From positions 1-36,473 of the forward strand of contig JAQZBA010000006.1 in the NCBI GenBank assembly GCA_029239365.1: DNA of 36,473 nt. The letters are read 5' to 3'. This DNA is from Herbinix sp. GTDB taxonomy: Bacteria > Bacillota > Clostridia > Lachnospirales > Lachnospiraceae. Both the position numbers and the translations under genes were made by a program. Below are positions 18,281 through 26,198 of this stretch, piece by piece (the stretch's first letter is position 1; each line of letters opens with the position of its first letter). The notes under the pieces were generated by a model. It was not told where the DNA came from and ran no database searches. It saw only the letters and a program-made list of their open reading frames with translations.

Positions 18281-19024
18281 ATGGATAAGCAGCTATTTCT
18301 ACAAGCCTGTGAAGAGGTAATCGGACAGCAGCAGGGTCTGAACGGTATCGGTACCCTCGGTGAGAAGACGGTTCATTCGGTGCTAAAATATTATATCTCT
18401 CCGAATCACCTCAACCATGAGATCAGGGTTGGGGGATTTGTTGCGGATATCTGTACCGGAACAGAAATCATAGAGATACAGACCCGTCAATTTGATAAAC
18501 TTCGTAGGAAGCTTCAGACATTTCTCTCCTTTGCGCCGGTGACCGTTGTCTATCCTATCCCCAACACAAAATGGATCCGATGGGTTAATCCACAAACCGG
18601 GGAGATTAGTCCACGAAGAAAATCTCCTAAGCCGGGCTCCCCCTATTCTATCTTCCCTGAGCTCTATAAAATAAAGGAATATCTTGTGCATCCTAATCTA
18701 AAGCTGAAGATTGTTATGATGGATTTGGAGGAATACCGTTTTCTGGATGGCTGGAGCCAAGACAAGAAAAAAGGCTCTACCCGAAGTGACCGTATCCCAA
18801 CCGAACTGATGAAGGAGTTGGAGATTTCCTCCAATGCTACCGGTTATCAAGTATTAATACCGGAAGCTCTTGAGTACGAATTCACAGCAAAGGAATTTAA
18901 GAAAGCCTCAAGACTATCCTTACAGGTATCCAGAACCGCATTACATGTATTGAATTATGTAGGTGCTGTTGAACGCATCGGAAAGAAGGGTAACACTTTT
19001 ATCTATCGGCGTGCTCCACTGTAA
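18281..19024 (+). CDS. Putative PD-(D/E)XK nuclease-like protein with winged-helix C-terminus
   Basis: I do not recognise a named gene. The 247-residue protein has Glu28 in TLGEKTVHSVLKYYI, Asp56 in GGFVADI and Glu65-Ile-Gln67 in EIIEIQTRQFDKL. This E, D, E-x-Q spacing on an alpha-beta-beta-alpha layout is the pattern of PD-(D/E)XK nucleases, with Gln in place of the usual Lys. Residues about 195-247 (FTAKEFKKASRLSLQVSRTAL, then a basic beta wing with KKGNTFIYRR) look like a winged helix. It is cytosolic. The ATG at 18281 is preceded by GGTGA at 6 bases. A TTG two codons earlier is less likely. It lies upstream of the S1-domain gene in the same direction. A DNA or RNA repair role is inference only. 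Confidence 0.55.
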   Translation: MDKQLFLQACEEVIGQQQGLNGIGTLGEKTVHSVLKYYISPNHLNHEIRVGGFVADICTGTEIIEIQTRQFDKLRRKLQTFLSFAPVTVVYPIPNTKWIRWVNPQTGEISPRRKSPKPGSPYSIFPELYKIKEYLVHPNLKLKIVMMDLEEYRFLDGWSQDKKKGSTRSDRIPTELMKELEISSNATGYQVLIPEALEYEFTAKEFKKASRLSLQVSRTALHVLNYVGAVERIGKKGNTFIYRRAPL

Positions 19025-19099
19025 AAACAATCAAACGAATTAAATTGTGCTTATGAGTTATACTAGATACATTACATAGAAAAATGTGAGGAGGAAAAG

Positions 19100-19111
19100 A
19101 TGGATCTATGA
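19100..19111 (+). other. Three-codon mini-ORF with the strongest ribosome site before the S1 gene
   Basis: A perfect AGGAGG (19089-19094) sits 5 bases before ATG GAT CTA TGA (19100-19111). This ATG is out of frame with the S1-domain protein, whose first plausible in-frame ATG is at 19131, 19 bases after the mini-ORF stop. It could be a re-initiation leader or a sign that the real start is altered by an indel. Confidence 0.45.
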
Positions 19112-19130
19112 TTCCATCCTAACAGAAATT

Positions 19131-20111
19131 ATGAGTGAAGAAATGAATGGTAACAATGAACTTATTCAACCGGACATCGAGGCAGAGCCTGTTGTTGAAC
19201 CGGAGAAAATCCCTTCCATGGATGAGTTCAAGGAAGAAATTACACGTTCCTTAAAAAAGATTCATGAGGGTGATATATTAAAAGGTATCGTAATCGGAAT
19301 CTCCGAGGCCGAAGTAATTCTAGACCTTGGTTATTACACCGAAGGAATCATTAAGCTAGAGGAACTCAGTAATGACCCTAGCTTCTCAATCAAGGCAGAT
19401 GTAATCCTTGGAGAAGAGATCTCAGCCACTGTTATACGCGAGGATGATGGACACGGGAACATTCTCATGTCCAGAAAACGAGCTGATGACATTCTGGCAT
19501 GGGATCATCTAAAGGATGCTATGGTTCACCGTAAGATATTTAAAGTAAAGGTATCACAGGCTGTAAACGCCGGAGTTGTAACCTATCTCCTTGGTGTACG
19601 TGCTTTCATTCCTGCTTCGCACCTCGCATTAACCTATGTTGAGAATCTAGAGGCTTGGGTTGGCAAGGAGCTGGATGTAATCGTGATAACCGCTTCTGCA
19701 GATGATATGAAGCTGGTACTTTCTGCAAAAGAAGTTGCCCGAGACCTGGAGAAACAGGATAAAACCAGTAAGATATCCCGACTACAGACCGGTATTGTAA
19801 CCACCGGCATCGTTGAGAAGATTACTCCCTATGGTGCTTTTGTAAATATAGGTGAAGGCTTATCCGGATTATTACACATCTCGCAGATCTGCGATAAGAG
19901 AATTAAGTCACCCAGTGAAGTGATTAAAGAAGGTGAGACGGTGACGGTTAAGATTCTGGAGATCAAAGACGGAAAGATCAGCCTCAGCATGAAAGCCGTA
20001 GCTGAACAGGAAGAAGTTCTCGACGATGTTGAGGAGGCCGCTGCTACTTTCTCAACCGGAGAGGAAGCAACCACTGGACTTGCTGCCTTACTAAAAAACA
20101 TCAAGTTGTAA
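19131..20111 (+). CDS. S1-domain RNA-binding protein (ribosomal protein S1-like)
   Basis: This protein of about 326 residues contains three S1 OB-fold repeats at roughly 45-115 (IHEGDILKGIVIGISEAEVI), 130-195 (VHRKIFKVKVSQAVNAGV) and 215-283 (LQTGIVTTGIVEKITPYGAFV). The third is closest to the classical S1 consensus and ends in KDGKISLSMKAV. An acidic N-terminal tail and an acidic C-terminal tail flank them. Such short S1 proteins replace or supplement ribosomal protein S1 in Clostridia and bind mRNA at the ribosome. The frame is open from a GTG at 19086, but that codon is immediately followed by the AGGAGG site. The ATG at 19131 has no good ribosome site of its own, and another ATG lies at 19143. 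The start is therefore uncertain. Confidence 0.88.
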   Translation: MSEEMNGNNELIQPDIEAEPVVEPEKIPSMDEFKEEITRSLKKIHEGDILKGIVIGISEAEVILDLGYYTEGIIKLEELSNDPSFSIKADVILGEEISATVIREDDGHGNILMSRKRADDILAWDHLKDAMVHRKIFKVKVSQAVNAGVVTYLLGVRAFIPASHLALTYVENLEAWVGKELDVIVITASADDMKLVLSAKEVARDLEKQDKTSKISRLQTGIVTTGIVEKITPYGAFVNIGEGLSGLLHISQICDKRIKSPSEVIKEGETVTVKILEIKDGKISLSMKAVAEQEEVLDDVEEAAATFSTGEEATTGLAALLKNIKL

Positions 20112-20182
20112 CTAAATTAAGTCATAAACTGTAAGGTTATTATCAGTTAGATGTTAAAGAACAATATTAACAGGACGAACAA

Positions 20183-20225
20183 AGGCTTCGATATTATTCC
20201 TAACTCTGGAATAACCTCGAAGCCT
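20183..20225. terminator. Bidirectional hairpin after S1 gene
   Basis: AGGCTTCGA (20183-20191) pairs with TCGAAGCCT (20217-20225), and inside it TTATTCC (20194-20200) pairs with GGAATAA (20208-20214) with a two-base internal loop on each side. It sits between the convergent S1 gene and the coiled-coil gene and can serve both. T-runs are weak. Confidence 0.7.
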
Positions 20226-20254
20226 ATTTATATACACTAACTCAACGCATCTGC

Positions 20255-20842
20255 CTAAAATGGAATAATCTCCATAACATATAAGATTAAAAATGCAAGA
20301 CCGCTGATGCTGATCAGGTTAAATATAAACAAAAACCAAAGAAGCGTATGACCCTTCGTTACTCTCCTCCCAAGTAGCTCCATATTGGCTGTAAGGTCAG
20401 TCTGATGCTGCTTGTTCTGGAATGCTGTTTGCTTCTGTATCTCAACTAAAAGCTCGGATATACGGTTGATAACATTTTTATCAACCCCTTCCAGACTCTC
20501 ATTCGCATTCATCAGTGCAGAGTTCAACTTCTCAAGCTCCATCTGGATATTGCTGATGGATCCCTTGTTCAAGTCTTCGAGCAGATCCATGGTCCGATCG
20601 CCCTGCTCCTTTAGATATGTGAGGTCTAAGGCGGTCTGAACACTAATTAGTTTTTGATCCGCGTTTCTGTGCTCACTAGTCTCTAGCTTATCTGCATATT
20701 CTAATAACCATCTTTTATAATTTTCTAAAGTCGTCCGATACTCTGCCAGTTTATGCTCATACATTGTAGTTACTTCTTTCGCTTCTTCCTTCATTATGTT
20801 ACTCATATCTTTTACACTAAACAGTCCGAATGGCAAATTCAT
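20255..20842 (-). CDS. Tail-anchored coiled-coil membrane protein, unknown function
   Basis: I do not recognise this 195-residue protein. Residues about 15-155 are almost entirely charged amphipathic helix with heptad-like spacing, indicating a long coiled coil. A single hydrophobic segment at about 165-192 (TLLWFLFIFNLISISGLAFL) near the C-terminus should anchor it in the membrane with the coiled coil in the cytoplasm. There is no signal peptide. AGGAG lies about 10 bases before the ATG. It starts 18 bases after the stop of the alarmone synthetase gene, so the two form an operon. The context suggests a membrane partner or effector of that enzyme, but this is inference. Confidence 0.75.
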   Translation of the reverse strand: MNLPFGLFSVKDMSNIMKEEAKEVTTMYEHKLAEYRTTLENYKRWLLEYADKLETSEHRNADQKLISVQTALDLTYLKEQGDRTMDLLEDLNKGSISNIQMELEKLNSALMNANESLEGVDKNVINRISELLVEIQKQTAFQNKQHQTDLTANMELLGRRVTKGHTLLWFLFIFNLISISGLAFLILYVMEIIPF

Positions 20843-20860
20843 ACGTGTCTTTCTCCTTTG

Positions 20861-21667
20861 TTATGCTCTTAATCCGAATAAGATTCTCTTCTTCCCCGGT
20901 TTACTAGGTGCAGGCTCCTCTTTTTTTGCCTCCTCCTGAACAGCATGTCCTTCTTCCTCTTCAATTATCGTTCCAAAGGTCTCTGCAACTACCGTCTTGT
21001 AGGAACCGGCCAGCTCTTCTCGAAAACCCTCCATACGCTCCCTGCTAAAGTCTTTTATTTCTTCATTTAAGGTAAGCATCTTTTGATCCAGATAAGCTAC
21101 AATCTCAGAGCATTCTTTTAATTCTTTTCTTATGTGTTCCGGTGCATTTCCCTCGAACTTATAATAGATCTTATGCTCCAGACTCGCCCAGAAATCCATC
21201 GCGATGGTTCTGATTTGAATCTCAACCTTGGTTTCCACCATCCGGTCTGTAAGGAACACCGGTATCGTAATAATCATGTGATAGCTGGTATATCCGTTAT
21301 CCTTCGGACACATGATATAATCCTTTACTTTTAATACTTTGATATCACCTTGCTTGGATACAAGATCTGCTATGCGATAGATATCAGAGGTAAAGGAGCA
21401 TATGATACGAATCCCGGCTACATCATTCACATATTTAATTATATTATCTACTGTTAACTCCTTCTGATTATGGCGAAGCTTCTTCGCGATACTCTGAGGC
21501 GTCTTTAATCTCGAGATGATATGCTCTATCGGATTATACTGATGCGCTAATTTGAACTCATTGTTTAGTATCTCTAGTTTAGTATTGACTTCCTTTAACG
21601 CGGCGTCGTATAAAAGCAAAGCAGCATTCCACTCCTCAACCTCATCGTAAAACATGGGGAGATCCAT
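20861..21667 (-). CDS. Small alarmone synthetase (RelA/SpoT synthetase domain)
   Basis: This 268-residue cytosolic protein has the (p)ppGpp synthetase fold and no hydrolase domain. It should transfer pyrophosphate from ATP to GDP or GTP. Motifs seen are SRLKTPQSIAKKL (52-64), VNDVAGIRI (82-90, with the catalytic Asp), the guanine-binding loop DNGYTSYH (123-130), VEIQIRT (148-154) and SLEHKIYYK (163-171). RelQ/YjbM-type enzymes are about 210 residues. Here an acidic, Pro/Lys-containing tail from about residue 235 (EEEEGHAVQEEAKKEEPAP) ends in the basic GKKRILFGLRA. The tail and the downstream coiled-coil membrane gene are not part of the standard RelQ set. The ribosome site is weak (AAGG). Confidence 0.9.
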   Translation of the reverse strand: MDLPMFYDEVEEWNAALLLYDAALKEVNTKLEILNNEFKLAHQYNPIEHIISRLKTPQSIAKKLRHNQKELTVDNIIKYVNDVAGIRIICSFTSDIYRIADLVSKQGDIKVLKVKDYIMCPKDNGYTSYHMIITIPVFLTDRMVETKVEIQIRTIAMDFWASLEHKIYYKFEGNAPEHIRKELKECSEIVAYLDQKMLTLNEEIKDFSRERMEGFREELAGSYKTVVAETFGTIIEEEEGHAVQEEAKKEEPAPSKPGKKRILFGLRA

Positions 21668-22020
21668 TTAATCACAACCTTCATATTGTATAGTCTGTCT
21701 AAAAACAGCCAAATTCCTGTTCATAATTTGTTCATTGTCATCATTATATCATAGAAATATGAATTTTTCTTGAAGAATCCAAAACTTAATGAAAAATTAA
21801 TGAATCCATTATATAGATCGCTCCTATGTGTTACGCAATGTTAAAGCATTACAGCAGGGTCAAGGGGGAAGCGTCCGGACTTGGAGAGTGGTATACCAGT
21901 CAAATAATGGTTGGCACCGTTGATTTTGCTGGATTTATAGTTTTTGAAGTTGGACGAGTTGTCACAAAAAACAGGAACAATTGTATACAAATGAAATAAT
22001 TATAAATTTTATTAAAAAAA
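21668..22020. other. Intergenic region upstream of the alarmone synthetase
   Basis: I found no confident promoter for the leftward synthetase gene. A perfect 10-bp palindrome TGGTATACCA lies at 21889-21898 and could be an operator. A 57-codon open frame runs through here and is listed separately with low confidence. Confidence 0.35.
21826..21999 (+). CDS. Possible 57-residue ORF, unrecognised
   Basis: An ATG at 21826 opens 57 codons ending TAA at 21999. The product begins MCYAMLKHYS and contains GEASGLGEWYTSQIMVG. An in-frame TAG lies just upstream and there is no ribosome site, so it may be a gene remnant or chance. No family is recognised. It ends just before the promoter of the ABC leader. 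Confidence 0.2.
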   Translation: MCYAMLKHYSRVKGEASGLGEWYTSQIMVGTVDFAGFIVFEVGRVVTKNRNNCIQMK

Positions 22021-22024
22021 TGTG

Positions 22025-22054
22025 TTGACAATATACCCAATTCATGCCTATAAT
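22025..22054 (+). promoter_or_regulatory. Consensus promoter of the ABC-exporter leader
   Basis: TTGACA (22025-22030), an 18-base spacer and TATAAT (22049-22054) are perfect sigma-A hexamers. Transcription should start near 22061, about 30 bases before the leader ORF, and reach the terminator at 22266-22295 unless antitermination occurs. Confidence 0.9.
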
Positions 22055-22089
22055 TATGGCAGACTATTACAGAAAGTGAGGTATTAACA

Positions 22090-22185
22090 ATGATTAGCAA
22101 CGTGAAATTTAGATTTAGCGCTATACACAACAATTTCATATCAAGCTCGTTAAGTGATATTACCTCATGGATTCGAAAAGATTAA
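22090..22185 (+). CDS. 31-residue leader peptide upstream of ABC exporter
   Basis: A small ORF begins ATG at 22090 and ends TAA at 22183-22185. Its product starts MISNVKFRFS and ends SWIRKD. GAGGT sits about 8 bases before the ATG, and a consensus promoter lies 36 bases upstream. A strong intrinsic terminator follows 80 bases after the stop, then the ABC half-transporter pair. This is the layout of the BmrB leader peptide that controls bmrCD in Bacillus subtilis by ribosome-mediated attenuation. TACCTCA (22161-22167) within the ORF is the exact complement of TGAGGTA (22077-22083) at its ribosome site, so leader folding could also limit initiation. No sequence homology to BmrB is claimed. Confidence 0.6.
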   Translation: MISNVKFRFSAIHNNFISSSLSDITSWIRKD

Positions 22186-22265
22186 ACCGTGACCTCATAT
22201 CTCTGCCCTACCTTGCTGCCGGTGGGAGAGGAATAGGATTACGCCAATAATTTTACGATAACTGT

Positions 22266-22295
22266 GCCGTGGTATTATCATACCACGGCTTTTTT
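22266..22295 (+). terminator. Strong intrinsic terminator in the ABC leader
   Basis: GCCGTGGTAT (22266-22275) pairs perfectly with ATACCACGGC (22280-22289) around TATC, and six T residues (22290-22295) follow. It ends the leader transcript about 210 bases before the first ABC gene. I see no strong promoter between it and the gene (only a TATAAT at 22356 without a good -35), so it is probably an attenuator. Confidence 0.95.
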
Positions 22296-22506
22296 GTATG
22301 CTCGGATGCACGAAAGAAAAATTTTACAATGACATCCTATGGAACTAGTCTAAGCTATAATGAAATTGACGGTTAATAACACAATGTTGAGGAACACAGT
22401 GAAGCCAAGTGTATTCTCGGAACTATCCTATTTATGATTGTCATACGTAAATCATAAGTTGCTTATTTCCGGTAACATTGAACTTCACAATTGGAACGGA
22501 GGATTT

Positions 22507-24276
22507 ATGAAAAAGATTACAACCTATATTTTAAAGTATTGGTATGCCTATGCACTTGCGATTTTATGTATCGTGATTGCGGTATCACTGGATATGTTAT
22601 CCCCGCTGGTAACGAAGCGGATTATAGATAATGTTATCATCGGAGGAGAAATGGATCTTCTGCCGAAGATGCTTATCTTGATTTTTTTGATCGGTATCGG
22701 AAGATGTATCTTCCAGTATCTGAAGGAACTTATATTTGATTTAGTAAGTGCACGAATTACGGTGAATATTCGGAGGGATTTATTCAACCATATCCAGCGC
22801 TTATCTCTAAACTTTTTTGATAAGAACAATACCGGAGAATTAATGTCTCGTGTTAAGGATGATGTTGATCATATCTGGGCAGCGCTGGGTTTTGTCAGCA
22901 TGCTAATCATTGAGGTCGTTATCCATACCGGTATCGTATTGTTCTGTATGTATAACTTAAGCCCAAGCTTGGCAATATTTCCTACCATGGTTCTACCGAT
23001 TGTAGCGGCTTTGGCACTACTCATGGAGAAGAAACTTGGTAAGATATATGAAGCAATCAGTGAAGAAAATGCCCAACTGAATACCGTGGCGCAGGAGAAT
23101 CTCGCCGGAGTTCGTACAGTGAAGGCTTTTGCGAGAGAAAAACACGAGATAACCAAATTTTTATCTCATAACAAACGTTATTATGATCTGAATATGCAGC
23201 AATCCAAGGTATTTATCAAGTTATACCCATACTTTCAGTTTATTACCAAGCTATTACCGATGCTTGTTATTATGATCGGTGGCTATCAAGTAATTGAGGG
23301 TAAGATTACCTTAGGTACTTTAGGTGCCTTTGCAGAATATTCAACCAATATCGTATGGCCAATGGAAATGCTCGGATGGCTATCCAATGAATTAGCTTCT
23401 GCAATTGCTTCTACCAAGAGAATCAAGAAAATATTTACTGAAACACCACTGATCACAGAGTCTACGCATCCGGTCGTACTGAATGAGGTAAAGGGTTCCG
23501 TCCGTTTTAACCATGTATCCTTTAGCCTCACTGAGAAAAATATCCTTTCCGATATCAGCTTCGATCTGGCAGCGGGCAAGACCATCGGAATTATGGGTGC
23601 AACAGGCACCGGCAAAAGCTCAATTGTTAACATTCTACAACGTTTTTATGATATAACCGAAGGAGAGATTTATCTTGACGGTGTTAATATCAAGGAGATG
23701 ACCTTGCACCAATTACGCAGTAGTATCTCGCTGGTAATGCAGGATGTATTCTTATTCTCTGATACAATCAATGAAAATGTAAAATTGGGCAAAAGAAAAC
23801 ATGTCGGCAATGATGAGGTTATCGATGCAGTTCAAGGTGCACAAGCAAGGGATTTTATCGAACGGATGGAGGAGCAATATGAAACCATCGTCGGTGAACG
23901 TGGTGTAGGTCTGTCCGGTGGTCAGAAACAGCGTTTAAGCATTGCAAGAGCATTGGCAAAGAAGACACCAATCTTAATACTGGATGATTCCACCTCAGCA
24001 CTCGATATGGAGACTGAACTGATGATACAAAGGTCTCTAGCTCAGATTGAGGCAACCAAGATTATTATTGCTCATCGTATCTCTGCAGTACGTAACGCAG
24101 ATGAGATTATCATCTTAGAAGACGGTATGATTGCGGAACGTGGTACTCATGACAGCCTGTTACAGAATAAGGGCTACTATTATAAAACATTTATGGCACA
24201 ATATGGGGATTATCTTGATACTCCGGAGGATCTCGAGGTTGTGAATGACGAAAGGAAGGTGGCCGCATGTCAATAA
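22507..24276 (+). CDS. ABC half-exporter, degenerate-site subunit
   Basis: This 589-residue protein has a six-helix exporter membrane domain (about 15-310) followed by an ATPase domain. Walker A is GATGTGKSS (364-372), the signature is LSGGQ (469-473), and Walker B is ILILDD (489-494). Asp494 replaces the catalytic glutamate, as in TM287 and other degenerate-site subunits. The start at 22507 has CGGAGG 5 bases upstream. A longer in-frame start at 22438 lacks one. Its last 10 bases overlap the next ABC gene, so the two are translationally coupled and should form a heterodimer in the membrane. Multidrug export is likely by analogy to BmrCD. The substrate is unknown. Confidence 0.93.
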   Translation: MKKITTYILKYWYAYALAILCIVIAVSLDMLSPLVTKRIIDNVIIGGEMDLLPKMLILIFLIGIGRCIFQYLKELIFDLVSARITVNIRRDLFNHIQRLSLNFFDKNNTGELMSRVKDDVDHIWAALGFVSMLIIEVVIHTGIVLFCMYNLSPSLAIFPTMVLPIVAALALLMEKKLGKIYEAISEENAQLNTVAQENLAGVRTVKAFAREKHEITKFLSHNKRYYDLNMQQSKVFIKLYPYFQFITKLLPMLVIMIGGYQVIEGKITLGTLGAFAEYSTNIVWPMEMLGWLSNELASAIASTKRIKKIFTETPLITESTHPVVLNEVKGSVRFNHVSFSLTEKNILSDISFDLAAGKTIGIMGATGTGKSSIVNILQRFYDITEGEIYLDGVNIKEMTLHQLRSSISLVMQDVFLFSDTINENVKLGKRKHVGNDEVIDAVQGAQARDFIERMEEQYETIVGERGVGLSGGQKQRLSIARALAKKTPILILDDSTSALDMETELMIQRSLAQIEATKIIIAHRISAVRNADEIIILEDGMIAERGTHDSLLQNKGYYYKTFMAQYGDYLDTPEDLEVVNDERKVAACQ

Positions 24277-26048
24277 ATGCCATCAAAGAAGACGAAATTA
24301 TTATTAATGTCAGCAAGAAAACAACCTTAATACGGTTATTCAGCTACATGCTGGCTTATAAAGGACCAATCATTGCAGTTATTCTGATTATGTTGACCAC
24401 TGTGTCAATCTCAATCGCAAATCCATTGATCATAGATCAGGCAATCGATGTCCACATTGCAAATAAGGATATGAACGGTTTATTCAAGCTAGGCTTACTC
24501 GCCCTTGTATTAAATGTATCCTTTGTACTATTAGTAAAGCTACGAATGTTTCTTATGGCGAAAGTATCGAATAATGTACTCCTAACGATAAGACAGGAAC
24601 TTTACTCTCATATTCAGAAGCTGAGCTTCAGCTTCTTCGACAGCCGCCCTACCGGTAAGATTCTCGCCAGAGTCATCGGTGATGTTAATTCCTTAAAGGA
24701 TGTGCTCTCCAATAGTGTTACGACTTTGATACCTGACTTTATTACGATTATTGCCGTAGTTATCATCATGGTGGTGATCAATTGGAAGTTGGCAGCCGCA
24801 TCCTTGATATCGCTGCCCTTTATGGCCTTTGGTCTATGGTACATCCAGACTCGTTCCCATAAGAGATGGCGTACACACAGAAAAAAGAGCTCCAACCTGA
24901 ATGCCTTCATCCATGAGGACCTCTCCGGTATGAGAATTATTCAAAGCTTTACAGCTGAGGATGAGACCGAAGAGACTTTTGATGAACTATTAGAAGAGCA
25001 TCGTAGCTCCTTTGTCAGTGCAATCGTATTAAATGATGCTTTCGGCTCGGTTATCGATTTTAGCTGGGGTGTCGGATCAATCTGTATGTATTTTGTTGCT
25101 GTAAAGCTCCTAAGAATTGATGCAGGAAATGTTGGTACCTTAATGGCTTTTGCCATGTACATTATGATGTTCTGGCGTCCAATTATGAACTTAAGTAACT
25201 TCTACAATCAACTTATTACTAATATAACAGGAGCAGAGCGTATCTTCGATATTCTGGACACCAAACCTGATATTGCAGATTCCGAATGTGTTACTGAACT
25301 TCCCGAGATTAAGGGGGAAGTAACCTTCGATCATGTATCCTTTGCTTATGATGCCGACACACAGGTATTGAATGATGTAAGCTTCTGTATTAAGCCCGGC
25401 GAGACCATCGCTCTCGTTGGTCCAACCGGTGCAGGTAAGACTACTGTCGTTAATCTGATCAGCCGTTTTTATGATATTCAACAGGGTAATATTTATCTCG
25501 ATGGATATAACATTAGAGACGTATCCATAGAAAGTCTGAGACAGCAGATGGGTATCATGACGCAGGATAATTTCTTATTCTCAGGTACCATTGCAGATAA
25601 TATTCGTTATGGTAAGCTAGATGCGACAGAGGAAGAAATCATCTCTGCTGCCCAGGCAGTGAATGCTCACGACTTTATTATGAAACAGGAAAAGGGATAT
25701 GAAACAGTGCTTAAGGAACGTGGTGCCGGTTTATCCATCGGTCAGAGGCAATTACTTGCTTTTGCAAGAACTATGGTTTCTATGCCGAAGATTTTAATCC
25801 TGGATGAAGCAACCTCAAGCATCGATACCCATACTGAGTTACTGGTTCAACAGGGTATTGAAGTCTTATTAAAAGGAAGAACCTCCTTTGTTATCGCACA
25901 CCGTTTATCTACCATACGTAAAGCAGACCGTATCTTCGTAATTGATGATGGCCGTATCTTAGAGGAAGGCAGCTCTGATGAGTTATTAGCCATGAAGGGT
26001 CAATATTACAATTTATACATGTCTCAGTTTAAGAATCTGGCAGGTTAA
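24267..26048 (+). CDS. ABC half-exporter, catalytic subunit
   Basis: This 593-residue protein has six membrane helices (about 30-320) and an ATPase domain with Walker A GPTGAGKTT (385-393), an altered signature LSIGQ (489-493) and Walker B ILILDE (509-514) with the catalytic Glu514 intact. Together with its neighbour this makes one degenerate ATP site (Asp494 of the partner facing this LSIGQ) and one canonical site (Glu514 facing the partner's LSGGQ). That asymmetry is known from BmrCD and TM287/288. Its ATG lies inside the last codons of the upstream gene, with AAGGTGG upstream. Two hairpins follow the stop. Confidence 0.94.
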   Translation: MSINAIKEDEIIINVSKKTTLIRLFSYMLAYKGPIIAVILIMLTTVSISIANPLIIDQAIDVHIANKDMNGLFKLGLLALVLNVSFVLLVKLRMFLMAKVSNNVLLTIRQELYSHIQKLSFSFFDSRPTGKILARVIGDVNSLKDVLSNSVTTLIPDFITIIAVVIIMVVINWKLAAASLISLPFMAFGLWYIQTRSHKRWRTHRKKSSNLNAFIHEDLSGMRIIQSFTAEDETEETFDELLEEHRSSFVSAIVLNDAFGSVIDFSWGVGSICMYFVAVKLLRIDAGNVGTLMAFAMYIMMFWRPIMNLSNFYNQLITNITGAERIFDILDTKPDIADSECVTELPEIKGEVTFDHVSFAYDADTQVLNDVSFCIKPGETIALVGPTGAGKTTVVNLISRFYDIQQGNIYLDGYNIRDVSIESLRQQMGIMTQDNFLFSGTIADNIRYGKLDATEEEIISAAQAVNAHDFIMKQEKGYETVLKERGAGLSIGQRQLLAFARTMVSMPKILILDEATSSIDTHTELLVQQGIEVLLKGRTSFVIAHRLSTIRKADRIFVIDDGRILEEGSSDELLAMKGQYYNLYMSQFKNLAG

Positions 26049-26108
26049 TTCCTGCCAACAGATAAAATATCTGAGTCAACAAGATGAATTGATAAATCAA
26101 TAGCATGA

Positions 26109-26149
26109 AGTATAGTGGTAGGAATTCATATGTATTCCACCACTATACT
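26109..26149 (+). terminator. Hairpin after ABC exporter genes
   Basis: AGTATAGTGGT (26109-26119) pairs with ACCACTATACT (26139-26149), continued by GGAAT/ATTCC with a single bulged A. The 16-bp stem lies 61 bases after the exporter stop. No T-run follows, so it may act as an mRNA 3' end rather than a classical terminator. Confidence 0.55.
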
Positions 26150-26198
26150 GTCTTTGAAACTATTCTAATTATTGTTCTACATATTATAGGATTCATAA

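Noticed and set aside
19086-19131. GTG at 19086 as the start of the S1-domain protein
   Set aside because: The GTG lies immediately before the AGGAGG itself, has no upstream ribosome site and would add residues MRRKRW that are unlike family N-termini.
21900-22139. 79-codon leftward frame overlapping the ABC leader
   Set aside because: It is antisense to the promoter and leader ORF, starts without a ribosome site and resembles nothing known.
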